Shown: piece by piece, positions 34,063 to 41,662 of the stretch
Layout: each line of letters begins with the position of its first letter
How positions within the stretch are numbered: the first letter of the stretch is position 1
Source: Desulfobacula sp.
GTDB lineage: Bacteria > Desulfobacterota > Desulfobacteria > Desulfobacterales > Desulfobacteraceae
Length of the DNA: 41,662 nt
Assembly: GCF_021107415.1 (NCBI RefSeq)
Contig: NZ_JAIOSW010000442.1
Coordinates: 1-41,662 of the forward strand
Reading direction: 5' to 3'
The notes under the pieces: generated by a model
What the model was told of the DNA's origin: nothing
Databases searched by the model: none
The model's input: the letters and a program-made list of their open reading frames with translations, nothing else
Made by a program: the position numbers and the translations under genes

Positions 34063-36189
34063 ATGGCAGAGAAAAATATTTTTGAAAAAATAAAACAATC
34101 GAATAATCTTCCTCCGTTTCCCCAGGTCATGCTGAGACTCATTAAGGCCTGTAACAGTGAAAAAACAAGTATTGAGGAGCTGACAGGGATTATTTCCACA
34201 GATCCTTCTTTGACCTCCCGCCTTATACAGATTATCGGATCACCATACGTTAATTTGCCCAAAGAAGTGAACAGTATAAAAACGGCTGTCGTCTACCTTG
34301 GAATGGATACGATCCGAAATATTGCCATCAGCACTTCAGCCATGCATTTTTTTAAGTTTTCAAAAGTGGTTCCCGAGTTTGATATCGGAAGGTTCTGGTA
34401 TCATTCTTATAAATGCGGGGTGATCGCCAGAAAAGTGGCCGAGGAAAATGATATTTCCAACCCGGATGAATTTTTTCTTGCAGGGTTACTTCATGATATT
34501 GGCAGGCTGGTATTAATGCAGAATTTTCCTGATGACTACAAAGCCATCCTTAAGGCCTCTTCCAGTGAACAGCAGATTATAACCGCTGAATTAGAGATAT
34601 TTGATGCAGATACCCCGCAGGTCAGCGCCTGGCTTTTTGGCCAATGGAATTTGAATCCCTTGATTTCAGATGCTGTGCTGTTTATCAATGAAAGTATTGA
34701 GCAAATTGAAGGTGCGCTTTCCCATGTAAAAATGCTGTTTATTTCAAATTTTCTGGCTGGACAGACGACTTTTGAAAAAATTTCAGACATTATTTGTTTA
34801 ACAAATATCCCCCAGACAAGATTAGAACAGATTGCCATTGCTGCAGAAGAAGAAGTTTTAGAGATGTCCAAAAGCCTTGGTATTAAGATAGATGAAGCCC
34901 AGGATACTGTTTATGAAGAGTCGTTAACATCAGAAATAAAAGATCTGTCTTTGTTTTACGGCACCCTGCAAAATTTGTTACATGCCAAGGATATTGAGGC
35001 TGTTCTGGATATAGCACACAATGGGTTTAAAATTATTTTTAATATTCCCAGGGTGTTTTATTTTCTTTTAGATGATAAAAAAAATATTTTAACAGGATTT
35101 TGTAACAGCAATGATAAGTCCCACAAGATTATCAAAAGCATCGCTCTTCCATTATCAAATAAGCTGAGCCTCCTGGTAAAATGCATAAAAGACCAGAAGG
35201 TTCAAAACAGTTTAAAAAACAAAGCCAAAGAAAAACTTGCCATCTCAGATACACAGATTATTCGACTGCTCGGGGCAAAGGGCTTGTATTGTGTTCCTAT
35301 ATACTCGTCTAAAAAAGCATCCGGCGTTATGGCATTGGGAGTTGATGAAACAACAGCCAAAAGCCTTGAAGACAACAAAGGCCTGGTGAAACTTTTTTCA
35401 AAACAGACGGGTATCTGTATTCAAAGTATACGGTTTTATAATGAATATGCCGACAATATTCACGAAAAGAAAATGGAAGCCTATTCCACACTGACAGATA
35501 AGGTGATCCATGAGATCAATAATCCCATTTCAATTATTAAAAACTATATTGAAACCTTAGGGTTAAAGCTGCCTGACAAGCATCCGGCCCAGGATGAGCT
35601 TTTGGTCATCAGTGAAGAAATGAACCGGGTTGCCGGTTTGCTGGATAAGCTTCGAAGCTTTTCAAGACCAAAGATTGACGGGTTTGAACCGGTGGATATT
35701 AATCAGCTTTGTCAGACTATGCTTGAGATTTTAAAAAAATCAATCCTGCTGCCAAAACGAATTAAAGCCTCCATCAGCATTGATCCTGAAATTCCCAAAG
35801 TCAAGACAGACCCGAATGGATTGAAACAGGTCTTTATCAATCTTGTGAAAAATGCAGCGGAAGCCATGGATGAAGGTGGTAAAATCACCGTTACGACTCG
35901 ATTTTTATCAGAGTCGGCAAAAATTATGATTGACGAGAAAAAGCGGATTCCGGGAAGTATTGAACTTATGATTTCAGACAATGGACCGGGGATTGATGAA
36001 AAAATAAAAGAAACGCTGTTTGAACCTTATATCACGACTAAGATAGGATCTGCCAACTCAGGCTTAGGGCTTTCCATTGTCCATTCCATTGTCAAAGAGT
36101 TGAACGGAAAAATCAGATGTGAGACACAGCAGGGCGAGGGAACCAGTTTTATCATTACTCTGCCGGTCAGCTCATCAAAAAGAAAATAA
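34063..36189 (+). CDS. HDOD-GAF sensor histidine kinase
   Basis: A 708-residue cytoplasmic signalling protein. Residues about 8-210 are an HDOD domain (LPPFPQVMLRLI, AVVYLGMDTIRNIAIS, FLAGLLHDIGRLVL). A GAF-like region lies at about 285-450 (GVMALGVDE), and a histidine kinase at 475-705. The H-box is KVIHEINNPISI with His at residue 483. N and G boxes are VNLVKNAAEAMDEGG, SDNGPGID and GLGLSIVHSIVKEL. HDOD domains regulate by binding and usually lack hydrolase activity, though the HDIGR motif remains here. No receiver is fused. The start ATG has only weak ribosome-site evidence, and the divergent gene begins 128 bases away. The two following genes are tightly linked. Confidence 0.9.
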   Translation: MAEKNIFEKIKQSNNLPPFPQVMLRLIKACNSEKTSIEELTGIISTDPSLTSRLIQIIGSPYVNLPKEVNSIKTAVVYLGMDTIRNIAISTSAMHFFKFSKVVPEFDIGRFWYHSYKCGVIARKVAEENDISNPDEFFLAGLLHDIGRLVLMQNFPDDYKAILKASSSEQQIITAELEIFDADTPQVSAWLFGQWNLNPLISDAVLFINESIEQIEGALSHVKMLFISNFLAGQTTFEKISDIICLTNIPQTRLEQIAIAAEEEVLEMSKSLGIKIDEAQDTVYEESLTSEIKDLSLFYGTLQNLLHAKDIEAVLDIAHNGFKIIFNIPRVFYFLLDDKKNILTGFCNSNDKSHKIIKSIALPLSNKLSLLVKCIKDQKVQNSLKNKAKEKLAISDTQIIRLLGAKGLYCVPIYSSKKASGVMALGVDETTAKSLEDNKGLVKLFSKQTGICIQSIRFYNEYADNIHEKKMEAYSTLTDKVIHEINNPISIIKNYIETLGLKLPDKHPAQDELLVISEEMNRVAGLLDKLRSFSRPKIDGFEPVDINQLCQTMLEILKKSILLPKRIKASISIDPEIPKVKTDPNGLKQVFINLVKNAAEAMDEGGKITVTTRFLSESAKIMIDEKKRIPGSIELMISDNGPGIDEKIKETLFEPYITTKIGSANSGLGLSIVHSIVKELNGKIRCETQQGEGTSFIITLPVSSSKRK

Positions 36190-36229
36190 GGATAAAGGCT
36201 TAAGAGCATTGCAACATAAGAAAAATATA

Positions 36230-37180
36230 ATGTCGAAAATGGTAGAACCGCTGAAAACCGGTGAACTTCTTGTCAAAGAAGGGTTAATACGTCTTGATGA
36301 CATTAATTTGGCTCTTTCGATCCAGGAAAAGAGACAGGAGTCGTTGAGTCTGAAAAAAAGTCGCCTTTTGGGAATGATTTTATGTAACCTGAATTTGATC
36401 ACACCAATAGATAATTATTATGTTCTTCATAAATATAATAAGCTTATGTCAATGCAATCGGCGATGGTTTCAAAAAAGATGCTTTCCCGCGAGGTGGTGT
36501 TAAGAGCCCAAAATGAATCACAACAACAAGATATCCCCTTCATCAGCCGTCTTCTTAAAAACGGGCTGGTTTCAACCATAGGGATGCAAAGATTGTTGTT
36601 TGATTTGTTTCATATCCCCTTCAGAACCATCAGTGATTTTGTCTTTAATAAAAAAGGTTCAAAAAAACTGGTTCAACTGCTGGATAAATTTAAGTCCCGG
36701 GAAAATAGGATTATCCCGCTGGTTTTAAAGGATAATACAATATTGTTTGGTATTACAGATCCTGAAAATATGCTGTTCATACGAAAGTTGAACGAGCTAT
36801 TTCCTCAATACCGGTTTAAAGCCTTGTTTATTTCTTTTTCAGAGTTTTTAAAGTTTTATGAAATTATATATGCAAGCGACAGGGGGACCGCACCATCCAA
36901 AGAAAAACCTTTGGATCTTTCTTTGCTTTTAAGCTTTAAAACATCCATCAAAGATCCTGAACAGGAAAATGAATGCATCCAAACACTGTATGATCGATAC
37001 GAATTGTTGCGGCACTTAATCGGGAACCCAAAGCGCGGCAATCTTCAAAATGAATTTAATAAATTTATTGTACAAACCCATAAGAGAATCACTCAGGAAT
37101 ATAAAAACCACAGTATTGAGTTTTCTTTGAAAAAGGAAGGCAGGGATGTGAAAATAATTGCATTTCCCAAAAACAGGTAA
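36230..37180 (+). CDS. Stand-alone GspE-N/MshEN-like domain protein
   Basis: A 316-residue protein; the frame is open from 36119 inside the kinase gene, but the start at 36230 (MSKMVEPLKTGELLVKEG) fits the domain. Residues 9-32 match the MshEN c-di-GMP-binding pattern RLGxxLxxxGLxxxxxLxxxLxxQ, here as KTGELLVKEGLI then DDINLALSIQ, with Lys for Arg and Thr for Leu. A degenerate second motif follows at about 45-69. Residues 90-235 resemble the type II secretion/T4P ATPase N-domain (ISRLLKNGLVS, DLFHIPFRTI, ILFGITDPENMLFI). The ATPase part is missing, so this is probably an adaptor. The gene lies 40 bases after the HDOD kinase and six bases before the MinD-like gene. c-di-GMP binding is inferred only. 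Confidence 0.75.
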   Translation: MSKMVEPLKTGELLVKEGLIRLDDINLALSIQEKRQESLSLKKSRLLGMILCNLNLITPIDNYYVLHKYNKLMSMQSAMVSKKMLSREVVLRAQNESQQQDIPFISRLLKNGLVSTIGMQRLLFDLFHIPFRTISDFVFNKKGSKKLVQLLDKFKSRENRIIPLVLKDNTILFGITDPENMLFIRKLNELFPQYRFKALFISFSEFLKFYEIIYASDRGTAPSKEKPLDLSLLLSFKTSIKDPEQENECIQTLYDRYELLRHLIGNPKRGNLQNEFNKFIVQTHKRITQEYKNHSIEFSLKKEGRDVKIIAFPKNR

Positions 37181-37186
37181 ACTATT

Positions 37187-38233
37187 ATGGCAAGAATCAT
37201 TACAATTACCAGTGGAAAAGGCGGGGTTGGAAAAACCAGTATCAGTCTTAATTTGTCTTTGTCCCTGGCATCACAAGGATATAAAGTCTGCCTGTTTGAT
37301 GCAGACCTTGGCCTTGCCAATGTGAGTATTCTCACAGGCCTCTATCCTAAAAAAAATCTTGAATCAGTGATTTCAGGACAATTTGGTTTAAATGAAATCA
37401 TTATTAAAGATTATCAGGGCATAGATATTATTCCGGGAAGTTCAGGGGTAGAAAAAATAGCAGACCTGACCCGGACACAAACCGGCACCCTCATCAGTGC
37501 TTTTTTGGACCTTGAAGACTATGATTATTTTATTTTTGATACATCCGCGGGTATTTCATCCCAGGTTCTTTCCTTTTGTATGGCATCCCATGAAATCATC
37601 CTTGTGGCCACCTGCGAACCCACATCCCTGACCGATGCATATTCCATGCTCAAAGTATTGTCAAAATATCAATATGATTGTCCTGTCAAAGTTGTGATCA
37701 ACCAGGTCAAAGCAGGCAAAGCCGCTCAAAAGGCCTATGCCCGGCTGAAAGAAACCGTAAACAAATTCCTTTCTGTCAAAATCGAGCCTTTGGGGATTGT
37801 AGTACTGGATAAGAATGTCCGGGCTGCGGTTATTTCCCAGACACCATTTTTTATGCTTTTCCCTGATACAATTGCCTCAAAATGTATCCATTCCATTACC
37901 AAAAAGCTGATAAGCAAAGCCAGCCGGACCGGGGACCTGCCCCTGGAACTTTTCTGGGACAAGTGCCTGTCTTTTCTTGAGAAACATCACAAACCCAAAA
38001 AAGAGGCTGCTAAAGAAAAAAAAGAAAAAGATCCAAAGATTAAAGAAGCACTTTTTCAAATTGAATCAAAGCTTTCCTCGTTGATTAAAGAAGTGGGTGA
38101 CATCAAACAATTTCTTGAAACCCATGAATTTATCCCAAAGAAAAGCAATGAGAAAATACTCGTATTGCCCGAGCCTAAAGAAATCTCTCTTGATTTTGAA
38201 TCCTGGCTTACGAAAAAGAGCCTTTCTCAGTAG
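37187..38233 (+). CDS. MinD/FlhG-like ParA-family ATPase
   Basis: A 348-residue deviant-Walker ATPase with KGGVGKT at residues 11-17, switch I DADLGLANVSIL (conserved in FlhG/YlxH), switch II FIFDTSAGIS, and an ATCEPTSLTDAYSMLKVL block typical of FlhG. Residues 255-348 add a charged, helical tail rich in Lys and Glu (KKEAAKEKKEKDPK) not found in short FlhG proteins. FlhG-like proteins set the number or place of polar organelles. Flagellar genes are absent here, so placement of pili, secretion or signalling complexes is more likely. The gene starts six bases after the MshEN-like gene. It converges on pncB with only a 12-base gap and no visible terminator. Confidence 0.88.
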   Translation: MARIITITSGKGGVGKTSISLNLSLSLASQGYKVCLFDADLGLANVSILTGLYPKKNLESVISGQFGLNEIIIKDYQGIDIIPGSSGVEKIADLTRTQTGTLISAFLDLEDYDYFIFDTSAGISSQVLSFCMASHEIILVATCEPTSLTDAYSMLKVLSKYQYDCPVKVVINQVKAGKAAQKAYARLKETVNKFLSVKIEPLGIVVLDKNVRAAVISQTPFFMLFPDTIASKCIHSITKKLISKASRTGDLPLELFWDKCLSFLEKHHKPKKEAAKEKKEKDPKIKEALFQIESKLSSLIKEVGDIKQFLETHEFIPKKSNEKILVLPEPKEISLDFESWLTKKSLSQ

Positions 38234-38245
38234 CGATGACCATTT

Positions 38246-39418
38246 TTATCCATCCGGGAGATGAAAAATACTTACGCAGTTTTTCAACTCTTTTGGATCT
38301 CCTGTGCGTTTGCCTTTGTCATCGGACAGCTTGACAGTATTTTGCCAGGGTTTGTCCAAGAAAGTCCGGCATTTCGTCAGTTTTATCACCATATTTAACG
38401 GGGTAACCCCCACATCATTGGTCAGGTTGGTTCCAATACCATAAGCATCCCGAATTCTGCCATTACAATAGTGATGAATTTTCACTGCCTTTTCAACATC
38501 AAGACCGTCTGAAAACACAACGGTTTTGGAAGAGGGATCAATATGAAGCCTTTCATAATGCTTGATAATTTTGTCGGTAAAAAGAAAGGGATCCCCGGAA
38601 TCCTGTCTGACACCATCAAATAGTTTGGCGTCAAAGGTATCAAAGGTGGATAAAAATATATCTGTTGTATAAGTATCTGTCAATGCAATGCCAAGATCCC
38701 CGTGAAAGACCTTTACCCATGCATCCTGGGCAGAAGGATTTGCCATCTGGTATCCATGGAGAATGGCATGGAACATAAACCACTCATGGGCAAGAGTACC
38801 AATGGGCGTAATATTGAATTGATGGGCAAAATGAACATTGCTGGTACCGGCCATGGTATGATTCTCATAGCTTAGCAAATCTTGAATTAACTGCTCGTGG
38901 TTCCTGGCAGAAAACCGCCGCCGGGTACCAAAATCAGCAAACTTAACGGCGTTGCTCCCCAGCACCCTGGCTTTATTCAGGTTAATCGCCTGCCTTGCCT
39001 GATCTGAGGCTGGTTTTTGATGGGTCATCTTGAAAAATGTTTCACTGATAATGGCCATTAAAGGGACTTCCCACAGAATAGTCCTGTACCAGGGACCTGT
39101 GATTTTTAATATCAAAACATCCTTATTCTGCTTGATTGTCACTTCACCAGGGTCATATCTATAGGATTCGAGATAATCGAGGTATACAGGGGTTAAAAAA
39201 TAGCATTTTGTTTCAAGAAAGGCTTTCTGATCCAAGGACAGCTTAAGCTCAGCCATCATTTCAATTTGGGCTTTAACTTTTGAGGCAAACCCGTCCGGGA
39301 AAGGGGTCAATCCCCGGTTGATAAATTCATACTGGGCCTGGGCTCTTGGATAAAGCATGTGAACCGCCTGCTGCATGGAAAATTTGTAAAGATCGTTATC
39401 AAGAATACTTTGGAGCAT
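38246..39418 (-). CDS. pncB: Nicotinate phosphoribosyltransferase
   Basis: A 390-residue enzyme of normal length that joins nicotinate and PRPP, with ATP, to nicotinate mononucleotide in NAD salvage. It begins MLQSILDNDLYKFSMQQAVH, the PncB signature. Other blocks are YRYDPGEVTI, FGTRRRFSARNHEQL, GTSNVHFAHQF (the phospho-accepting His region), FHGDLGIALTDTYTTDIF, RQDSGDP, FSDGLDVEKA and GIGTNLTND. AAGGGA lies upstream of the ATG. It follows the aminotransferase gene after about 50 bases and may be expressed from that promoter. All catalytic segments are intact. Confidence 0.95.
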   Translation of the reverse strand: MLQSILDNDLYKFSMQQAVHMLYPRAQAQYEFINRGLTPFPDGFASKVKAQIEMMAELKLSLDQKAFLETKCYFLTPVYLDYLESYRYDPGEVTIKQNKDVLILKITGPWYRTILWEVPLMAIISETFFKMTHQKPASDQARQAINLNKARVLGSNAVKFADFGTRRRFSARNHEQLIQDLLSYENHTMAGTSNVHFAHQFNITPIGTLAHEWFMFHAILHGYQMANPSAQDAWVKVFHGDLGIALTDTYTTDIFLSTFDTFDAKLFDGVRQDSGDPFLFTDKIIKHYERLHIDPSSKTVVFSDGLDVEKAVKIHHYCNGRIRDAYGIGTNLTNDVGVTPLNMVIKLTKCRTFLDKPWQNTVKLSDDKGKRTGDPKELKNCVSIFHLPDG

Positions 39419-39468
39419 GAAAATATAATTCCCTTTATATTTTAAAATTTAGACTCAAATTATAGGGT

Positions 39469-40617
39469 TTAAATCGCACATAATTTTAATGCTGCCTCCT
39501 CAAGGGTCTTGTCTTTTTTAGCAAAGCAGAATCTCAATACTTTGTAGTCATCTCTTTTTTTGTAGAATACAGATGGGGGAATTGAAGCGACCTTGTGCTC
39601 AATTGTGAGTTTTTGTGAAAACTGTGTATCTGCCATATCAGAAATTTCAGAATAATCCAGCATTTGAAAATAAGAGCCATGACAGGGAATGGCCCTGAAC
39701 CGGGAATTTTTTAGTTTTGATAGAAATAAATCTCTTTTTTTCTGATAAAATGAGGCAAGGTTCATATACACGTTTTCATAATCCAAAAATTCTGCATACG
39801 CCAATTGTACCGACGGATTTGAAGAGAATGTAAGATACTGATGAATTTTTCTGAATTCTTCAGTCATGTTTTCCGGTGCAACGCAGTAACCAATTTTCCA
39901 GCCTGTTGCATGATAGGTTTTACCAAAAGAGCTGACAACAAAACTTTTTGCAGCAAGTTCCGGGTATCTTGACATGCTTTCATGTTTTTTCCCGTCAAAG
40001 ATAATGTGTTCATAGACTTCATCACTCAAAACAAAAATATTATAATTTTCAATTATTTTCTTAAGTTCGGTAATATCATCCCGGCTTAAAACTGATCCTG
40101 CAGGATTATGAGGAGAATTGATTATGAGAAGTTTTGTTTTAGAAGATAACTGTTTATTTACCTGATCCCAGTCTATTGAATAATCAGGATGGATCAGTTT
40201 TATATGAACAGGTTTCCCACCGCATAATTCAATAGCCGGACCATATGAATCATATGCGGGGTCAAATATAATGACCTCGTCGTCTTTATGGACAACGGCC
40301 GTGATTGCCGCAAAAAGTGCTTCAGTTGCACCGGTTGTTATGGTAATTTCTTTATCAATATCATAAGTCGTACCATATAATTTTTCTATTTTTTGAGCTA
40401 TTTTTTCACGAAGTGGTAAAACACCCTGCATGGGAGCATACTGATTAAATCCCTTGCGCATATATTTTTCCACAAGAGTTATAAGCTCCGGGGGTACATC
40501 AAAATCAGGGAACCCCTGGGAAAGATTAATTGCGTTATGCGCGTTGGAAAGATTGGTCATTATAGTAAATATTGTTGTTCCCACATTGGGAAGTTTTGAT
40601 TGCAATTTCATTGTCAT
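39469..40617 (-). CDS. PLP-dependent class I/II aminotransferase (methionine/kynurenine type)
   Basis: A 382-residue fold-type I aminotransferase. Key segments are INLSQGFPDFDVPPEL, FNQYAPMQGVLPLREKI, the TTGATEAL cofactor turn, IINSPHNPAGSV (Asn for substrate/PLP), LSDEVYEHIIFDG (Asp and Tyr), and VSSFGKTYHATGWKIGYCVA with the Schiff-base Lys in SFGKT. The Arg that binds the substrate carboxyl is in VLRFCFAKKD near the end. This wording is closest to YbdL/kynurenine aminotransferase proteins that use methionine or aromatic amino acids and glutamine. A second ATG two codons downstream of 40617 is an equally possible start. A good promoter candidate precedes it. Confidence 0.92.
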   Translation of the reverse strand: MTMKLQSKLPNVGTTIFTIMTNLSNAHNAINLSQGFPDFDVPPELITLVEKYMRKGFNQYAPMQGVLPLREKIAQKIEKLYGTTYDIDKEITITTGATEALFAAITAVVHKDDEVIIFDPAYDSYGPAIELCGGKPVHIKLIHPDYSIDWDQVNKQLSSKTKLLIINSPHNPAGSVLSRDDITELKKIIENYNIFVLSDEVYEHIIFDGKKHESMSRYPELAAKSFVVSSFGKTYHATGWKIGYCVAPENMTEEFRKIHQYLTFSSNPSVQLAYAEFLDYENVYMNLASFYQKKRDLFLSKLKNSRFRAIPCHGSYFQMLDYSEISDMADTQFSQKLTIEHKVASIPPSVFYKKRDDYKVLRFCFAKKDKTLEEAALKLCAI

Positions 40618-40675
40618 GCTTTTATTTTAAAAAGTTATTTGCAAATATGCGGACTACACCGATTAAAATTTGATT

Positions 40676-40704
40676 ATACTAATTTTACTGGGATCGTCTG
40701 TCAA
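40676..40704 (-). promoter_or_regulatory. Promoter candidate for the aminotransferase-pncB operon
   Basis: On the minus strand a perfect TTGACA (40704-40699) is separated by exactly 17 bases from TAGTAT (40681-40676). The -10 keeps the key T, A and final A, T. It lies about 60 bases upstream of the aminotransferase start. A perfect TATAAT overlaps at a longer spacing. This is the best sigma-70-like match found in the window. Confidence 0.5.
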
Positions 40705-40828
40705 GACCCAATGAGGTTCAGACCCAAACCCTATCTATAGTTTGCTCTCAATTTGATAAGTTCAAACCTTACTCCGTACCAGAATGCTGCTGTTCGTCCG
40801 TTATGACCGGGTTTTTTATAATTTGAAC

Positions 40829-40864
40829 TTTGGAATACTCTGCCTTCGGATAATTAGTGTTGAC
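40829..40864 (+). repeat. Imperfect direct repeat flanking the cysteine-cluster gene (left)
   Basis: This copy includes AATACTC (40834-40840), seven differing bases, then GGATAATTAGT (40848-40858). It aligns without gaps over that span with the copy at 41496-41531. Confidence 0.55.
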
Positions 40865-40957
40865 GTTTCTTATCAGGAAAAGTATGAAAAATCAGCAAAT
40901 GTTGATGAAGTGTATTTTTGGTATCCATAAGAATCCCGGCTGAAGAGGTCTTGGAAA

Positions 40958-41476
40958 ATGCAACATGTACAGGCTGAAATGCATGAAAATCTGATGATAG
41001 CAATGGATGGGTTCCAAAAATTATCCCAAAAAGAGATGGAGGTTGCCGAATTACAGATCAAGGAGATCATCGCCTTAAAATATCAGATGGAAACCATTGC
41101 AGATCAAAAAGGATATTCTCAGGCGTGCAAAGCATCTATTCCCATATGCAGGGGAGACTGCTGTAAATGGCATTTTCCGAGAAACCTGACCCATGTAGAT
41201 TTTTTGATTGCAATATTTCATATGCCGGAAGAACAGCAGGCAGCGTTGGCAAAATTGATCTATAACAACAAAAAAAATCAGTGCCCTGTTTTACTTAAAA
41301 CCGGATGTTTCTTATCATTTGAACAGCGGCCTGTTCTCTGTACTAATGCGTATCCCTGTTTTAATGACCGATCATATTGGATTGAAAAAGAGAAAAAAAA
41401 TATTCTATTTAAAAAAGCCATTGATACACTTGATGCTATTGTCCAGTTTAAAAAATCTAATGACGTATACTTTTGA
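40958..41476 (+). CDS. Cysteine-cluster protein (YkgJ-like, metal-binding)
   Basis: A 172-residue protein. After a helical N-terminus (about residues 1-55) it has eight cysteines: C57, C64, C68, C69, C109, C117, C128 and C134. The spacing CRGDCC, GCFLSFEQRPVLCTNAYPC is close to the YkgJ-family pattern (CxxxCC ... C ... RPxxCxxxxC) thought to bind zinc or iron-sulfur. The tail is Lys-rich. There is no signal peptide. It sits alone between imperfect direct repeats and converges with the partial zinc-ribbon gene. Its function is unknown, and the N-terminal helix is longer than in short YkgJ proteins. Confidence 0.8.
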   Translation: MQHVQAEMHENLMIAMDGFQKLSQKEMEVAELQIKEIIALKYQMETIADQKGYSQACKASIPICRGDCCKWHFPRNLTHVDFLIAIFHMPEEQQAALAKLIYNNKKNQCPVLLKTGCFLSFEQRPVLCTNAYPCFNDRSYWIEKEKKNILFKKAIDTLDAIVQFKKSNDVYF

Positions 41477-41495
41477 TATCCTGAACAATTCCAGC

Positions 41496-41531
41496 CTTTG
41501 AATACTCCATACAGGGATAATTAGTCGTAAC
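41496..41531 (+). repeat. Imperfect direct repeat flanking the cysteine-cluster gene (right)
   Basis: This copy includes AATACTC (41501-41507), seven different bases and GGATAATTAGT (41515-41525). It matches the left copy at 40829-40864 in order and spacing, 667 bases apart. It lies just after the stop of the cysteine-cluster gene. Confidence 0.55.
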
Positions 41532-41545
41532 TCAAGTATAGTATT

Positions 41546-41662
41546 TTATGCTATTGACTCACACTCGTGAATAGGTTCACCGCAAAATGGACATAAGGTC
41601 ATTTGATTTTCTTTTGTGGTGCCCTCGAAAAAAAACCATTCACCACCACATTCGGATTCGTA
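41546..41662 (-). CDS. C-terminal end of a zinc-ribbon protein (partial)
   Basis: The frame is open from the window edge to a TAA at 41548-41546, giving 38 residues. It contains CGGEWFFFEGTTKENQ and then LCPFCGEPIHECES, with CPxCG as in zinc-ribbon ends. The spacing of C5, C24, C27 and C34 (counted from the window edge) suggests one bound zinc. The N-terminal part lies outside the window, so the family cannot be named. Confidence 0.55.
   Translation of the reverse strand, partial: YESECGGEWFFFEGTTKENQMTLCPFCGEPIHECESIA

Larger units (their letters stand above)
40618..40957. other. Intergenic region, 340 bases
   Basis: No gene is supported here. It holds the leftward aminotransferase promoter candidate (40676-40704), one copy of an imperfect repeat (40829-40864), and a perfect TATAAT on the plus strand (40817-40822) with no good -35, which might serve the cysteine-cluster gene. 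No stable hairpin or structured RNA was found. Confidence 0.5.

Noticed and set aside
36119..36229. An N-terminal extension of the MshEN-like protein
   Set aside because: It overlaps the histidine-kinase gene in another frame and lacks domain similarity; the domain starts soon after 36230.

Overview
This is about 41.7 kb of a fairly AT-rich bacterial chromosome. No rRNA, tRNA, phage, transposase or CRISPR sequence was recognised. The gene style suggests a Gram-negative, sulfate-reducer-like member of the Desulfobacterota, probably close to Desulfobacteraceae. This rests on two polar amino-acid ABC systems, PAS/GAF hybrid kinases, secreted proteins rich in thrombospondin type-3 calcium repeats, a c-di-GMP-I-like RNA element and acetate kinase. 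The assignment is an inference from gene content, not a measured relationship.

Region 1 (1-7650) is amino-acid uptake. A leftward operon holds an M20 amidohydrolase/dipeptidase, an ABC ATPase, a binding protein, two permeases and a metallophosphoesterase that is cut by the window edge. A divergent rightward operon holds a binding protein, a strong internal terminator, a permease with an extra exported insert and an ATPase. Region 2 (7651-12606) holds a hybrid histidine kinase with an A14 tract between its kinase and receiver domains, an MBL-fold hydrolase and ackA.

Region 3 (12580-25820) is the most unusual part. An exact 27-bp direct repeat brackets about 13.2 kb. Its left copy is the 3' part of the ackA terminator hairpin and ends one base before the stop codon of the last gene in the block. 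Inside the block, reading leftward, are a promoter candidate, a c-di-GMP-I (GEMM)-like aptamer that overlaps a terminator hairpin, a 14-codon leader ORF overlapping the next start codon, and three genes for very large exported proteins (1888, 1135 and 1263 aa). These carry fibronectin-III-like, TSP3, H-type-lectin-like and jelly-roll-like modules. The arrangement looks like a self-contained surface or extracellular-matrix cassette that may respond to c-di-GMP and was inserted downstream of ackA. No integrase lies in it.

Region 4 (25821-33935, leftward) holds two small genes; a 1602-aa kinase combining a degenerate Ser/Thr pseudokinase lacking the N-lobe, an AAA ATPase, a helical-repeat region, a GAF domain and a NarX-type histidine kinase; the partner NarL-type regulator; an M24 peptidase; and a small unknown gene. 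Region 5 (34063-38233, rightward) is a tight trio: an HDOD-GAF-histidine kinase, a stand-alone GspE-N/MshEN-like protein and a MinD/FlhG-like ATPase. It may also connect to c-di-GMP or polar placement. Region 6 (38246-41662) has pncB, a class I aminotransferase, a cysteine-cluster protein flanked by imperfect repeats, and the 3' end of a zinc-ribbon gene.
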